Positions 8,676-17,286 of a stretch of 64,000 bases of DNA are shown piece after piece. The stretch spans positions 1 to 64,000 of the forward strand of contig CAXBLY010000004.1 of the NCBI GenBank assembly GCA_963976865.1. Direction: 5' to 3'. The position numbers and the translations under genes are program-made. Within the stretch, counting starts at the first letter, position 1. Every line of letters begins with the position of its first letter. Source of the DNA: UBA1858 sp963976865. GTDB taxonomy: Bacteria; Pseudomonadota; Gammaproteobacteria; UBA4575. Below the pieces are notes generated by a model. It saw only the letters and a program-made list of their open reading frames with translations. It did not search any database and had not been told where the DNA came from.

Positions 8676-8714
8676 TATAAATTTAGTTAGTTGAACTCGT
8701 GATGACCACAAGAT

Positions 8715-10058
8715 TTACTTCATATTTGAAATAATGGCTTCACTAAATCCCATCGTGGTCACCAGGGTGGCCCCGGGCATTAGCTCTTCCAGTTTTTGCT
8801 CAATATCTTTTACATTAGAGGGTGCTGCAGTTATTTTCGTCGACATTCCGGCCCGTGCTCGCGCCAGATCATAGGTTACCGTTTTTGCAGCAATTGCTCC
8901 ACCAACACCTTTCAGAATAAGATCTGCGGCTTTCTCCCAACCCATATAGCGCAGCATCATTTCTGCTGACAGAATAATCGAGCCGGGATTAACGCGATTT
9001 TTACCGGCATATTTAGGCGCGGTGCCATGAGTTGCTTCAAACACAGCTACGGAATCCGCAATATTTGCACCGGGCGCAATACCTATGCCCCCTACCTGTG
9101 CAGCCAACGCATCTGAAATATAGTCACCATTCAGATTTAAGGTGGCAATAACGTCGTAAATTTCAGGCTTCAATAGTATTTGTTGCAGAAAGTTATCTGC
9201 AATAACATCTTTTATGATAATTTTCCGCTGGGTTTTGGGGTTTATTAATTCACACCAGGGGCCGCCGTCAATTAGCGTTGCTCCAAACTCATTCTGCGCA
9301 AGATCATATCCCCAGTTAAGAAAGGCACCTTCTGTAAACTTCATAATATTGCCTTTGTGGACCAGCGTCACTGAGTTTCTATCATTATCGATTGCAAACT
9401 GTATTGCTTTGCGAATTAACCGTTCCGATCCCTGTTGTGACACGGGTTTAATGCCGATACCTGACGACTCCGGAAAGCGTATTTGATCAACATTCATTTC
9501 ATTAATAAGAAAATTGATCACTTTTTGCACTTCTTCAGACTTGGCTGGCCATTCAATGCCTGCGTAAATGTCTTCAGTATTTTCACGAAATATCACCATA
9601 TCCGTGGTCTCGGAGTCTTTCATCGGGGTGGGCGTGCCAGGGAAATAGCGAATTGGCCTCACACAGGCATACAAATCCATTTGCTGACGAATTGCGACAT
9701 TTAACGAACGCATTCCTTCACCAACAGGTGTCGCCAGTGGGCCTTTTATAGAGACTACATAATCCTGCATTGCCTGCAGAGTTTCATCTGGCAGCCAGAT
9801 ATCGTCTCCATACAGCTTATTGGCTTTTTCTCCTGCATATATTTCCATCCATGAGATTGAGCACTTGCCCTGATAGGCTGACTTTACCGCGTGATCTACA
9901 ACCCGGTGCATGGCTGGTGTGACATCCACACCAATACCATCGCCTTCAATATAAGGAATAATTGGATTATCAGGAACCTGAAGAGAACCATCAGAGCGGA
10001 TGGTGATTTTTTCGCCCTGTTGAGGTAATTTTATATGCTCAAACGTCTCTATGCTCAT
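8715..10058 (-). CDS. icd: Isocitrate dehydrogenase, NADP-dependent
   Basis: This encodes the TCA-cycle enzyme converting isocitrate to 2-oxoglutarate with NADP. Recognisable segments include NPIIPYIEGDGIGVDVTP near the N-terminus, the substrate loop GEGMRSLNVAIRQ (the Ser that AceK phosphorylates in E. coli lies in this loop), FRENTEDIYAGIEW, TLVHKGNIMKFTEGAF, and EATHGTAPKYAGK for cofactor binding. The start at 10058 (MSIETFEHIKLPQQGEKI) matches the length of the E. coli enzyme; the open frame extends 47 codons further with no homology. It is downstream of aceA on the same strand but separated by a strong terminator. Having both enzymes together marks the branch point between TCA and glyoxylate cycles. 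Confidence 0.95.
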   Translation of the reverse strand: MSIETFEHIKLPQQGEKITIRSDGSLQVPDNPIIPYIEGDGIGVDVTPAMHRVVDHAVKSAYQGKCSISWMEIYAGEKANKLYGDDIWLPDETLQAMQDYVVSIKGPLATPVGEGMRSLNVAIRQQMDLYACVRPIRYFPGTPTPMKDSETTDMVIFRENTEDIYAGIEWPAKSEEVQKVINFLINEMNVDQIRFPESSGIGIKPVSQQGSERLIRKAIQFAIDNDRNSVTLVHKGNIMKFTEGAFLNWGYDLAQNEFGATLIDGGPWCELINPKTQRKIIIKDVIADNFLQQILLKPEIYDVIATLNLNGDYISDALAAQVGGIGIAPGANIADSVAVFEATHGTAPKYAGKNRVNPGSIILSAEMMLRYMGWEKAADLILKGVGGAIAAKTVTYDLARARAGMSTKITAAPSNVKDIEQKLEELMPGATLVTTMGFSEAIISNMK

Positions 10059-10345
10059 GTCATGTCCATGTGAAATAACCATATTATTAGCAATGTTAAA
10101 CATTGCTAATGCTGTACTAGGATTGTATACGAAAATGCGATTGCTAGCTGATTTCCGCACAGGACATGAGCAACACTCCAAAGCATATGACATGCACAAA
10201 TATGCCTAAAGGCATTAAAGTGAATACGTAATTTCAGTACAGTTCTTCTTCGGCAGGAATCTTCACGAGTACGTATACCAGCCAAGAATAGTTTACCGTG
10301 CAAGTCAGAGATTGAAGTTCACAAGCAAATATTTATAAGCAATAA
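10059..10345. other. Leader region upstream of icd
   Basis: About 290 bases between the aceA terminator and icd. No protein gene is convincing; short frames here overlap the icd start in other frames. It should hold the icd promoter, but I see no clear -35/-10 pair. Confidence 0.4.
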
Positions 10346-10376
10346 AAAAGCCGTTTGATTAAATCAAACGGCTTTT
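10346..10376 (-). terminator. Rho-independent terminator downstream of aceA
   Basis: A perfect inverted repeat, AAAAGCCGTTTGATT facing AATCAAACGGCTTTT, gives a stem of GCCGTTTGA/TCAAACGGC extended by an A-tract and U-tract. It lies about 30 bases past the aceA stop and would end the aceA transcript before icd. Confidence 0.9.
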
Positions 10377-10404
10377 GCTTTTGAAAAAAGATTATTGAAA
10401 AATA

Positions 10405-11991
10405 TTAGAACTGGTTAGATGTATTTTTCTCACCGGCTGCTTTAAGCGCTTTTTCACCTGCAAAGTATTCTTTGTGGTCATCACCCATGTCAGAACCTGA
10501 CATGTTCTGGTGTTTAACACAGGCAATACCTTGACGGATTTCTTTACGCTGAACACCTTCAACATAACCCAGCATAGCCTGGTCACCAAAGTATTCTTTC
10601 GCAAGATTATCAGTGGATAACGCAGCTGTATGGTAAGTCGGAAGCGTGATTAAGTGATGGAAGATACCTGCATCACGAGATGAATCTGCCTGGAAGCTGC
10701 GGATTTTATCATCTGCAAGTGCAGCCAATTCAGTATCATCATATTTAACATTCATCAATTCAGCACGATCATAGCTGGATACATCTTTGCCTTCAGCTAC
10801 CATTGCGTCATAAACCTGTTGACGGAAGTTTAATGTCCAGTTGAATGATGGGCTGTTGTTATAAACAAGCTTGGCATTCGGTATTTCTTTACGCACTTCA
10901 TTCATCATTGCGGCGATGTCTGTCACGTTTGGTGTTGCTGTTTCAATCCAAAGTAAGTCAGCACCCGCTTTAATGGCTTCAATACAGTCAAATACACAAC
11001 GCTCTGGACCCGTACCTTTACGAAATTCATATAAGCCTGATGGTAAACGCTTAGGACGAAGCAGCTTGCCGCCACGATTAATACATACATCGCCTTCAGC
11101 CATATCAGTCACATTAACTTCTTCAACATCAAGGAAGGAATTATAGATATCACCTTGATCGCCCGGCTCATTGACCACTGCGATTTCTTTAGTCAGGCCA
11201 GCACCTTCAGAGTCGGTTCGTGCAACGATAATACCGTTATCAATACCTAGCTCAAGGAAGGCATAACGGCATGCACGAATTTTAGCGTGAAAATCATCAT
11301 GAGGAACGGTTACTTTTCCGTCCTGATGGCCACATTGCTTCTCATCGGCAACCTGGTTTTCGATTTGAAGTGCACAGGCACCCGCTTCGATCATTTTCTT
11401 AGCCAGCAGGTAAGTCGCTTCTTCATTACCAAATCCGGCATCAATGTCAGCAATGATAGGCACAACATGAGTCACGTGATTATCTATTTGATCCTGGATA
11501 GCCGCTTTTTCCTTATCGCTTGATGCCGCATCTAACTGGCGGAAAAGCCCACCTAATTCACGCGCATCAGCTTGACGTAAAAACGTATAAAGTTCTTCGA
11601 TCAAAGCAGGTACTGAAGTTTTTTCATGCATGGACTGATCAGGCAGCGGGCCAAACTCACTACGAAGTGCTGCCACCATCCATCCTGAAAGGTATAAGTA
11701 ACGACGGTCCGTATTTCCATTAAAATGTTTCTTGATAGAAATCATTTTCTGTTGACCAATGAAACCATGCCAGCAACCTAATGATTGTGTGTACTTAGAG
11801 CTGTCAGCGTCATAAGCTTCCATATCTCTGCGCATAATATCTGCGGTATATTGAGCAACATCCAATCCTGTTTTGAATCGATTCTGCGCTCGCATACGGG
11901 CCACTGATTCAGGGTTAATAGCATCCCAGGAGCTACCTGCTTTTTCTTTAATTGCTCTAACCGCTTCAATAGCACTTTGATAATTTGACAT
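10405..11991 (-). CDS. aceA: Isocitrate lyase
   Basis: A 528-residue isocitrate lyase of the long type known from Pseudomonas-like gammaproteobacteria. It splits isocitrate into glyoxylate and succinate, allowing growth on acetate and fatty acids. Visible landmarks are SSWDAINPESVARMRAQNRFKTGLD at the N-terminus, VVPIIADIDAGFGN, the catalytic loop region ADEKQCGHQDGKV with its active-site Cys, IIVARTDSEGAGL and NNSPSFNW. The start is ATG 11991 with GGAG eight bases upstream; the frame opens five codons earlier. A terminator follows the gene. No malate synthase is in the window. Confidence 0.95.
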   Translation of the reverse strand: MSNYQSAIEAVRAIKEKAGSSWDAINPESVARMRAQNRFKTGLDVAQYTADIMRRDMEAYDADSSKYTQSLGCWHGFIGQQKMISIKKHFNGNTDRRYLYLSGWMVAALRSEFGPLPDQSMHEKTSVPALIEELYTFLRQADARELGGLFRQLDAASSDKEKAAIQDQIDNHVTHVVPIIADIDAGFGNEEATYLLAKKMIEAGACALQIENQVADEKQCGHQDGKVTVPHDDFHAKIRACRYAFLELGIDNGIIVARTDSEGAGLTKEIAVVNEPGDQGDIYNSFLDVEEVNVTDMAEGDVCINRGGKLLRPKRLPSGLYEFRKGTGPERCVFDCIEAIKAGADLLWIETATPNVTDIAAMMNEVRKEIPNAKLVYNNSPSFNWTLNFRQQVYDAMVAEGKDVSSYDRAELMNVKYDDTELAALADDKIRSFQADSSRDAGIFHHLITLPTYHTAALSTDNLAKEYFGDQAMLGYVEGVQRKEIRQGIACVKHQNMSGSDMGDDHKEYFAGEKALKAAGEKNTSNQF

Positions 11992-12341
11992 GATCACACT
12001 CTCCAAAAGTTTTGAAATTTTTCATATGTTCCTGTGAGCTGTAGCACTAAAAATTGAATATGTATGTCTCTTGCAAGGACATTATAATAATCAGTGCATT
12101 CGCCCAAACAGCACCCTCGTCCCGGAGGATGCCAAAAAAAAGGTCCCGTATATTAGCAAATACTTTTAGATGAGTCTTGTGATATCTAACCCATATTCCT
12201 GGATTTATAATATGCCACTTGCCTGCTTGCTATTGCGCCCCTATCATTCGCACACCCAGCGTATTCATTATCAGCAGAATTAGCCTCTTCGGCATTCCTT
12301 GATAACTCAAAAATTACCTAAATTACAAAGGCTTACAGAAC
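11992..12341. other. Divergent promoter region between aceA and rraA
   Basis: About 350 bases between two divergently transcribed genes, so it must carry promoters for both. I see AT-rich segments but no confident operator or promoter boxes, and no protein gene. Confidence 0.4.
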
Positions 12342-12818
12342 ATGTTTAAGACAGCAGATTTATGTGATGATCACTCGGATTCTTTATCAATCGCGCAACC
12401 TCTGTTTCAGGATTATGGGAAAAATATTTCGTTCAGCGGTGAAATCTCGACGGTGAAATGCTTTGAAGATAATTCCCTGGTAAGAAAACAGCTGGAACAG
12501 GACGGAAATGGCCGCGTACTAGTCGTAGATGGCGGAGGTTCCACTCGCTGCGCAATGGTCGGAGATATCCTCGCGCAAATGGGCGCTGATAATGGCTGGA
12601 GCGGAATTATTGTCTATGGCTGCATTCGTGACTCAGGGGTGATTGCCACAATTGACCTCGGAGTTAAAGCAATGGGTACCATGCCGTTGAAGAGTGTAAA
12701 AAAAGGTGAAGGTGAAATTGATATTCCGGTCCACTTCGCTGACGTCGATTTTATTCCTGGTCAGTTTGCCTACGCCGATGAAGATGGCATTGTTTTATCG
12801 CCCGGCAAACTCGTATAG
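12342..12818 (+). CDS. rraA: RraA-like regulator of RNase E activity
   Basis: A 158-residue protein matching RraA along its whole length. It starts TADLCDDHSD, and has the family-defining VVDGGGSTRCAMVGDILAQMG, GWSGIIVYGCIRDSG, LGVKAMGTMPLKS and PGQFAYADEDGIV. In E. coli RraA binds the C-terminal region of RNase E and inhibits RNA decay; the fold also occurs in demethylmenaquinone methyltransferase-like and aldolase proteins, from which the short length and high conservation set it apart. It is followed by an MBL-fold hydrolase after 28 bases, so the two are probably co-transcribed. Confidence 0.9.
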   Translation: MFKTADLCDDHSDSLSIAQPLFQDYGKNISFSGEISTVKCFEDNSLVRKQLEQDGNGRVLVVDGGGSTRCAMVGDILAQMGADNGWSGIIVYGCIRDSGVIATIDLGVKAMGTMPLKSVKKGEGEIDIPVHFADVDFIPGQFAYADEDGIVLSPGKLV

Positions 12819-12846
12819 CCAGCAGACACTTGATTAGCTACGTACT

Positions 12847-13809
12847 GTGAGTAACTACGCTGAGTCACTGGCATTCGACATTCACTGTATTGATGTCGAC
12901 TATATACGTCCACGTCTTGCATGTAGCTATCTGGTTATTCATCAGGGAAAAGCCGCTTTTATTGATTGTGGTACCAGCCTGACGGTACCGCGATTACTGT
13001 CTGCATTACAAAGCTGCGATCTTGACGTCACAGACGTCGAATATGTCATACCGACTCATATTCATCTGGATCACGCTGGCGGTGCCGGCGTGCTGATGCA
13101 GAAGTTCCCAAATGCAAAACTGGTAGTACACCCCAAAGGTGCGCGACATATGGCAGACCCGCAACGCCTTATAGATAGCGTACGCCAGGTCTACGGCGAT
13201 AAACTTTACGATTCCTTATATGGAGAAATCATCCCTGTTGATGAAAATCGGATTATTGCGGCAAACGATGACACGCGCATCAATTTAAACGGCCGACCAC
13301 TGATTGTCGCAGATACGCCTGGCCATGCGCGCCATCATTTCTGCCTGTACGATGAACTCAGTCACGGCTGGTTCACAGGCGATACATTCGGTTTGTCTTA
13401 CCCTGAAATCATCATCGAGTCCGGACGTTATTTAATGCCAACCACAACGCCTGTTCAGTTCGAACCTGATGCCTGGCAGAAATCCATAAAGCGTTTGTTA
13501 GAAAAAAATCCGCAACGCATGTATCTCACGCATTTTGGCATGATCGAAGATGTACAACGCTTTGCAGACAAACTCAGCAAGGACCTGATCAGTTATACCG
13601 ACATTGCCTTATCAGTCAAAACACAAACCCGGCGTGTTGAGGCACTGACAGAAAAACTGTTCACGCATACTCTAAATGAATTACACAAACTGGGTTGCAC
13701 ACAAGACGAAGGGTTAATCCGTAACCTTCTCAACACTGACATAACTCTCAATGCTCAGGGACTGGATGTCTGGCTGCAACGTCAGGAAAAGATGAACCAG
13801 TCTGGCTAG
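12847..13809 (+). CDS. MBL-fold metallo-hydrolase
   Basis: A 320-residue metallo-beta-lactamase-fold protein. The metal-binding signature is THIHLDHAGG (His71, His73, Asp75, His76), followed by DTPGHARHH, WFTGDTFG with the bridging Asp, and a late YLTHFG histidine: the full two-metal set of the superfamily. It is cytosolic, with no signal peptide. Candidate activities are thioester or ester hydrolysis; the substrate cannot be deduced. The start is GTG and no strong ribosome site precedes it, consistent with translational dependence on rraA just upstream. Confidence 0.8.
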   Translation: MSNYAESLAFDIHCIDVDYIRPRLACSYLVIHQGKAAFIDCGTSLTVPRLLSALQSCDLDVTDVEYVIPTHIHLDHAGGAGVLMQKFPNAKLVVHPKGARHMADPQRLIDSVRQVYGDKLYDSLYGEIIPVDENRIIAANDDTRINLNGRPLIVADTPGHARHHFCLYDELSHGWFTGDTFGLSYPEIIIESGRYLMPTTTPVQFEPDAWQKSIKRLLEKNPQRMYLTHFGMIEDVQRFADKLSKDLISYTDIALSVKTQTRRVEALTEKLFTHTLNELHKLGCTQDEGLIRNLLNTDITLNAQGLDVWLQRQEKMNQSG

Positions 13810-13900
13810 ACCACTGTTTAAATAGATGCAATCTCATTATATCGGTACAATCGCACAATTGTGATTCACACTTCCAGTTAACTTCTCAGGCATATCACAC

Positions 13901-16366
13901 ATGTTAATCAAGGCCCTATTAAAAAAACCAATTATCACCCTAGTCTTTATTCTGGCTGTGGTCGCAGGGTTATCTGTCAATATTCAGTACATTAACATTG
14001 ATGCATCACCAGACTCGTTATTGCTGGACAGTGATCCGGATCTGGAATTTTATCGTGAAGTACACAGAGAATATGGCTCTGATGAATACATTATTGTTGG
14101 CTTTCAGCCAAACACGGATTTATATCAGCAGGAAACGATCGACTTTATTCAGCAGTTAACAGAAAAACTAAAGACCGCTCCAGGCATTGCAGCTGTGAAC
14201 AGTATTACCAACGTACCATTGCTACAGCAGCCACGTAACCAGGGCGAAGATGGTGTGAGCACATTCCAGAATTTAACCAATCCAAATGTTGATCTCTCTA
14301 GCGCCAAAAAAGAATTTGCTACCAGCCCAATTTATTCTTCAAATCTCGTCAGCCTTGATGCCAGGTCAACAGCAATCAAAGTTGATATACAAAAAAACCA
14401 GGAGCTGGTATCGCTCATCCAGAAAAAATACATTTTACTGGACAGACTGGATGAATCGTCTCAACCGGCAGATCCGGAGTTAACGAAGCAACTAGATCAT
14501 ATTAATGCACAAATACCGGTGCAAAGAGCCATTATTAATGAACGCTATAAAAATGCACTAGAAGACATTAGATCAACCTTAAGCAATCATAATAACCGGG
14601 GCAAGTTCTACCTGGCGGGCGCACCGCTGATTGCCAACGATATTAAAACCTTTATTAATAGCGATATTCGCATATTTGGCATCAGCATGATTGCCATCAT
14701 GGTGCTTGTATTATTCCTGTTTTTCAGGAGAGTATCCTGGGTGCTATTATCTTTAGTGTGTGCATTCTTAAATGTCATTTTGGTTTCCGGCTTGATCGGT
14801 TTATTTGGTTTACAACTGACAATTATTTCTTCAAATTTCGTCGCGCTATTAATAATATTTTCGATCACATTATCAATTCATGTGATCATACGTTATCAGG
14901 AAGTATCAGAAAAAAACCCAAATGACCGGGACAACAACCTGAGCAACGCAGTCAGACAAATTGCCACGCCTTGTATTTATATGGTTGCTACTTCAGCTAT
15001 TGCATTCATTTCATTAATTGTCAGCGATATACAACCAGTAATATTCTTCGGTCTGATTATGGTGATGGGTCTGATATGTGCATTTTTGCTTACATTCACT
15101 GTGTTACCAATATTAATTCACCTCTTCAACCCCAAAGTGAATACCAGTCAAAATGGAAATTCTTCCAGCCTGCTAAATGACATATTAAATACCATCAGGC
15201 AAAGCAGACCCGTAATGGCATCCTCTATTATCCTGATATCAGCCATTAGCATTTATGGCATAACTCAAATTACTGTTGAAAACAGATTTATAGATTATTT
15301 CAAATCGGATACTGATTTATATCAGGGTCTGATATTCATCGATCAGGAGCTAGGCGGCACTGTTCCACTGGAATTATTACTGGAAGCACCGGAAGCAGTT
15401 AATGATGGCAGTGACACATTTGAAGAAGACGATGAATTTTCAGATTATCTGGATGAAGTAGAAGAAAGCTTCACACAACAAAGTTACTGGTATAACCGCC
15501 GCGGCATCAGCAAAGTAAGTGCAGTACATGACTACCTGGAAAGTCTGGATCAAGTTGGAAAAGTACTATCGATATCCAGCACTGAAAAAGTATTTCGCCA
15601 ACTGGCCAAAGGAGAAGAACTTGAAGATTTTCATTTGGCATTAATCCACAAGAAGGTTCCCGAAAATATTAAAGATGTGCTCATAAACCCTTACATCTCA
15701 ACAGAGGGAAACCAGGCAAGACTGGTTGCCAGAATCAAAGATTCTGATCACACACTTATACGGAACGATTTATTAAAGAAAATCGAAGCAGACATAAACG
15801 AGAATTTAATTTCCAACGGAGAAAGCATTCGTTTAAGCGGAATTAGCGTGCTATACAATAACGTACTACAGAGTTTATACCAGTCACAGATATTGACTCT
15901 TGGCACTGTATTTATATGCATTCTAATTATGCTGCTTATTTTATTCAGAAGCGCCACTTTAGCTCTCATTGGAACACTGCCTAATATATTTACTGCTTTC
16001 TTTATACTGGGTGCTATGGGTTTACTGGGTATACCACTAGATATCATGACAATCACTATTGCCGCCATCACCATAGGTATTGGTGTTGATTACGCTATTC
16101 ACTACATACACCGTTTCAAAAAGGAAATCAGCCAGGGATCAGACTATCAGCAGGCCATAAGTACCGTACAGATGACGGTAGGCAAGGCGTTGTACTACAC
16201 ATCCATTACGGTAACACTGGGTTTTATCATTCTGGTTACTTCAAGCTTTAAGCCTTCTATCTACTTTGGATTGTTTACCAGTATAGCAATGATCGTTTCC
16301 CTGTTTGCTACCTTCACGATTATCCCTTTACTCGTGAACTGGCTTAAGCCTGTTAAAACTGTTTAA
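13901..16366 (+). CDS. RND/MMPL-family membrane exporter
   Basis: An 821-residue protein with the duplicated RND architecture. Each half has one helix, a large periplasmic domain, then five or six helices. Helix 1 is near residues 12-30 with INIDASPDSLLLDSDPDLEFYREV beyond it; the first helical bundle is at about 250-415, the second repeat starts near 440, and the last bundle at about 665-815 contains ITIGIGVDYAIHYIHRFKKE. It belongs with the MMPL/COG1033 predicted exporters, not the AcrB drug pumps: it is shorter and has no adjacent membrane-fusion protein or outer-membrane channel. Related proteins move lipids or hydrophobic compounds. The acidic insert DTFEEDDEFSDYLDEVEE (around 506-523) is notable. 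Its stop lies five bases from the converging gene. Confidence 0.85.
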   Translation: MLIKALLKKPIITLVFILAVVAGLSVNIQYINIDASPDSLLLDSDPDLEFYREVHREYGSDEYIIVGFQPNTDLYQQETIDFIQQLTEKLKTAPGIAAVNSITNVPLLQQPRNQGEDGVSTFQNLTNPNVDLSSAKKEFATSPIYSSNLVSLDARSTAIKVDIQKNQELVSLIQKKYILLDRLDESSQPADPELTKQLDHINAQIPVQRAIINERYKNALEDIRSTLSNHNNRGKFYLAGAPLIANDIKTFINSDIRIFGISMIAIMVLVLFLFFRRVSWVLLSLVCAFLNVILVSGLIGLFGLQLTIISSNFVALLIIFSITLSIHVIIRYQEVSEKNPNDRDNNLSNAVRQIATPCIYMVATSAIAFISLIVSDIQPVIFFGLIMVMGLICAFLLTFTVLPILIHLFNPKVNTSQNGNSSSLLNDILNTIRQSRPVMASSIILISAISIYGITQITVENRFIDYFKSDTDLYQGLIFIDQELGGTVPLELLLEAPEAVNDGSDTFEEDDEFSDYLDEVEESFTQQSYWYNRRGISKVSAVHDYLESLDQVGKVLSISSTEKVFRQLAKGEELEDFHLALIHKKVPENIKDVLINPYISTEGNQARLVARIKDSDHTLIRNDLLKKIEADINENLISNGESIRLSGISVLYNNVLQSLYQSQILTLGTVFICILIMLLILFRSATLALIGTLPNIFTAFFILGAMGLLGIPLDIMTITIAAITIGIGVDYAIHYIHRFKKEISQGSDYQQAISTVQMTVGKALYYTSITVTLGFIILVTSSFKPSIYFGLFTSIAMIVSLFATFTIIPLLVNWLKPVKTV

Positions 16367-16370
16367 TACA

Positions 16371-16742
16371 TCATTGTTGTTCGCAAGCATATTTTTCCTG
16401 CAGCAATTCTACTAACACATAGGTTGCTGTATGCTTTTTGGCATCATCATTATTATCCACGTATGTGACATACTGCCTTGCGACATCATCAAGGTTTAAC
16501 TTTTCCCTATCACACAACTGCCCTGACAGATCCATAAGTTCTATTCCTGATGCAACATAACCCGAGCATATTCCCGCCTCCAGTTGACTGACAGAATTCT
16601 CAAGCTCTATAAATTTCACATACTCGCGACAATACCCGGCCATTGTATCTGCCTGGTAAAACGCTGAAAAACATGGCCATGCCAAGATTGAAAGCGCGAT
16701 TACTAAAAAGACCCTGAAAGGAAAACAATGACAAACAGCCAT
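16371..16742 (-). CDS. Secreted Rap1a/Tai-like protein
   Basis: A 123-residue protein with a clear signal peptide (hydrophobic core VFLVIALSILAWPCFSA), so the mature form is periplasmic. The rest resembles the Rap1a/Tai domain: a Cys in the first helix (AGYCREYVK), AGICSGYVASGIEL, then LNLDDVARQYVTYVDNN..KKHTATYVLVELLQEKYAC. Rap1a and Tai proteins were described as immunity proteins against type VI amidase effectors, but many family members occur without an effector and their role is unknown. No amidase effector is adjacent. Two further secreted proteins lie upstream on the same strand. Confidence 0.6.
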   Translation of the reverse strand: MAVCHCFPFRVFLVIALSILAWPCFSAFYQADTMAGYCREYVKFIELENSVSQLEAGICSGYVASGIELMDLSGQLCDREKLNLDDVARQYVTYVDNNDDAKKHTATYVLVELLQEKYACEQQ

Positions 16743-16812
16743 AATTCAACAACCCTCATCACTAATATTCAACCAACAGTATCAGAATATTGGTTGTTCG
16801 TGAAATTCAGGT

Positions 16813-17286
16813 TTATTGTTTAATTACATTAGAGATGACAACATTGAATTCGTCATCTGAACGTTGCGTGTGCCTGTCTATACTAATGTTTACCGGATAT
16901 CCAGACTCATGGTCATAAGTGACGGTAACTGATCCTGATTCATTATCAATAGCAGCCGATATTTCATCGAACCACTCTGTAATGGTTAGCAGATTGTCTT
17001 CGACCTCATCAGGCACCTTGCGTGAATTATCCAGATAATGGGCTTCGGTTACTACATTATCAACCACGTGCACCAACATCTCTTTTGTGTAGTCAGGAGA
17101 GCAAAAGCACTGCTTTTTAATCTCATAACTATAACTGGAGGTGTTTTGCAAAGTCCATTGTTGTTGCATTTTCAACAATCGTTGTTTTATATCTTTATCA
17201 CAGGCATAAGCCAATGTCGCCAAGCAGACTAGCCATATACAAACCAGCTTAACAGCCATTTGTCTTAAAACCTGTTTTCCTGACAT
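16813..17286 (-). CDS. Secreted DUF6174-like protein
   Basis: A 157-residue protein with a signal peptide (MAVKLVCIWLVCLATLAYAC). The mature part has SYSYEIKKQCFCSPDYTKEMLVHV, then VTVTYDHESGYPVNISIDR, which resembles DUF6174 proteins (a Tyr-rich strand, a CFC motif, then a GYP-x-x-I-x-I-D strand). The function is unknown. Its start overlaps the end of the upstream metalloprotease gene by 38 bases, or by 11 if translation begins at the inner Met that opens the signal peptide, which implies translational coupling with the protease. The paired cysteines suggest a disulphide in the periplasm. Confidence 0.55.
   Translation of the reverse strand: MSGKQVLRQMAVKLVCIWLVCLATLAYACDKDIKQRLLKMQQQWTLQNTSSYSYEIKKQCFCSPDYTKEMLVHVVDNVVTEAHYLDNSRKVPDEVEDNLLTITEWFDEISAAIDNESGSVTVTYDHESGYPVNISIDRHTQRSDDEFNVVISNVIKQ

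Noticed and set aside
16371..16742. Type VI secretion immunity pair
   Set aside because: The Rap1a/Tai-like fold suggested it, but no amidase effector or T6SS gene is nearby.
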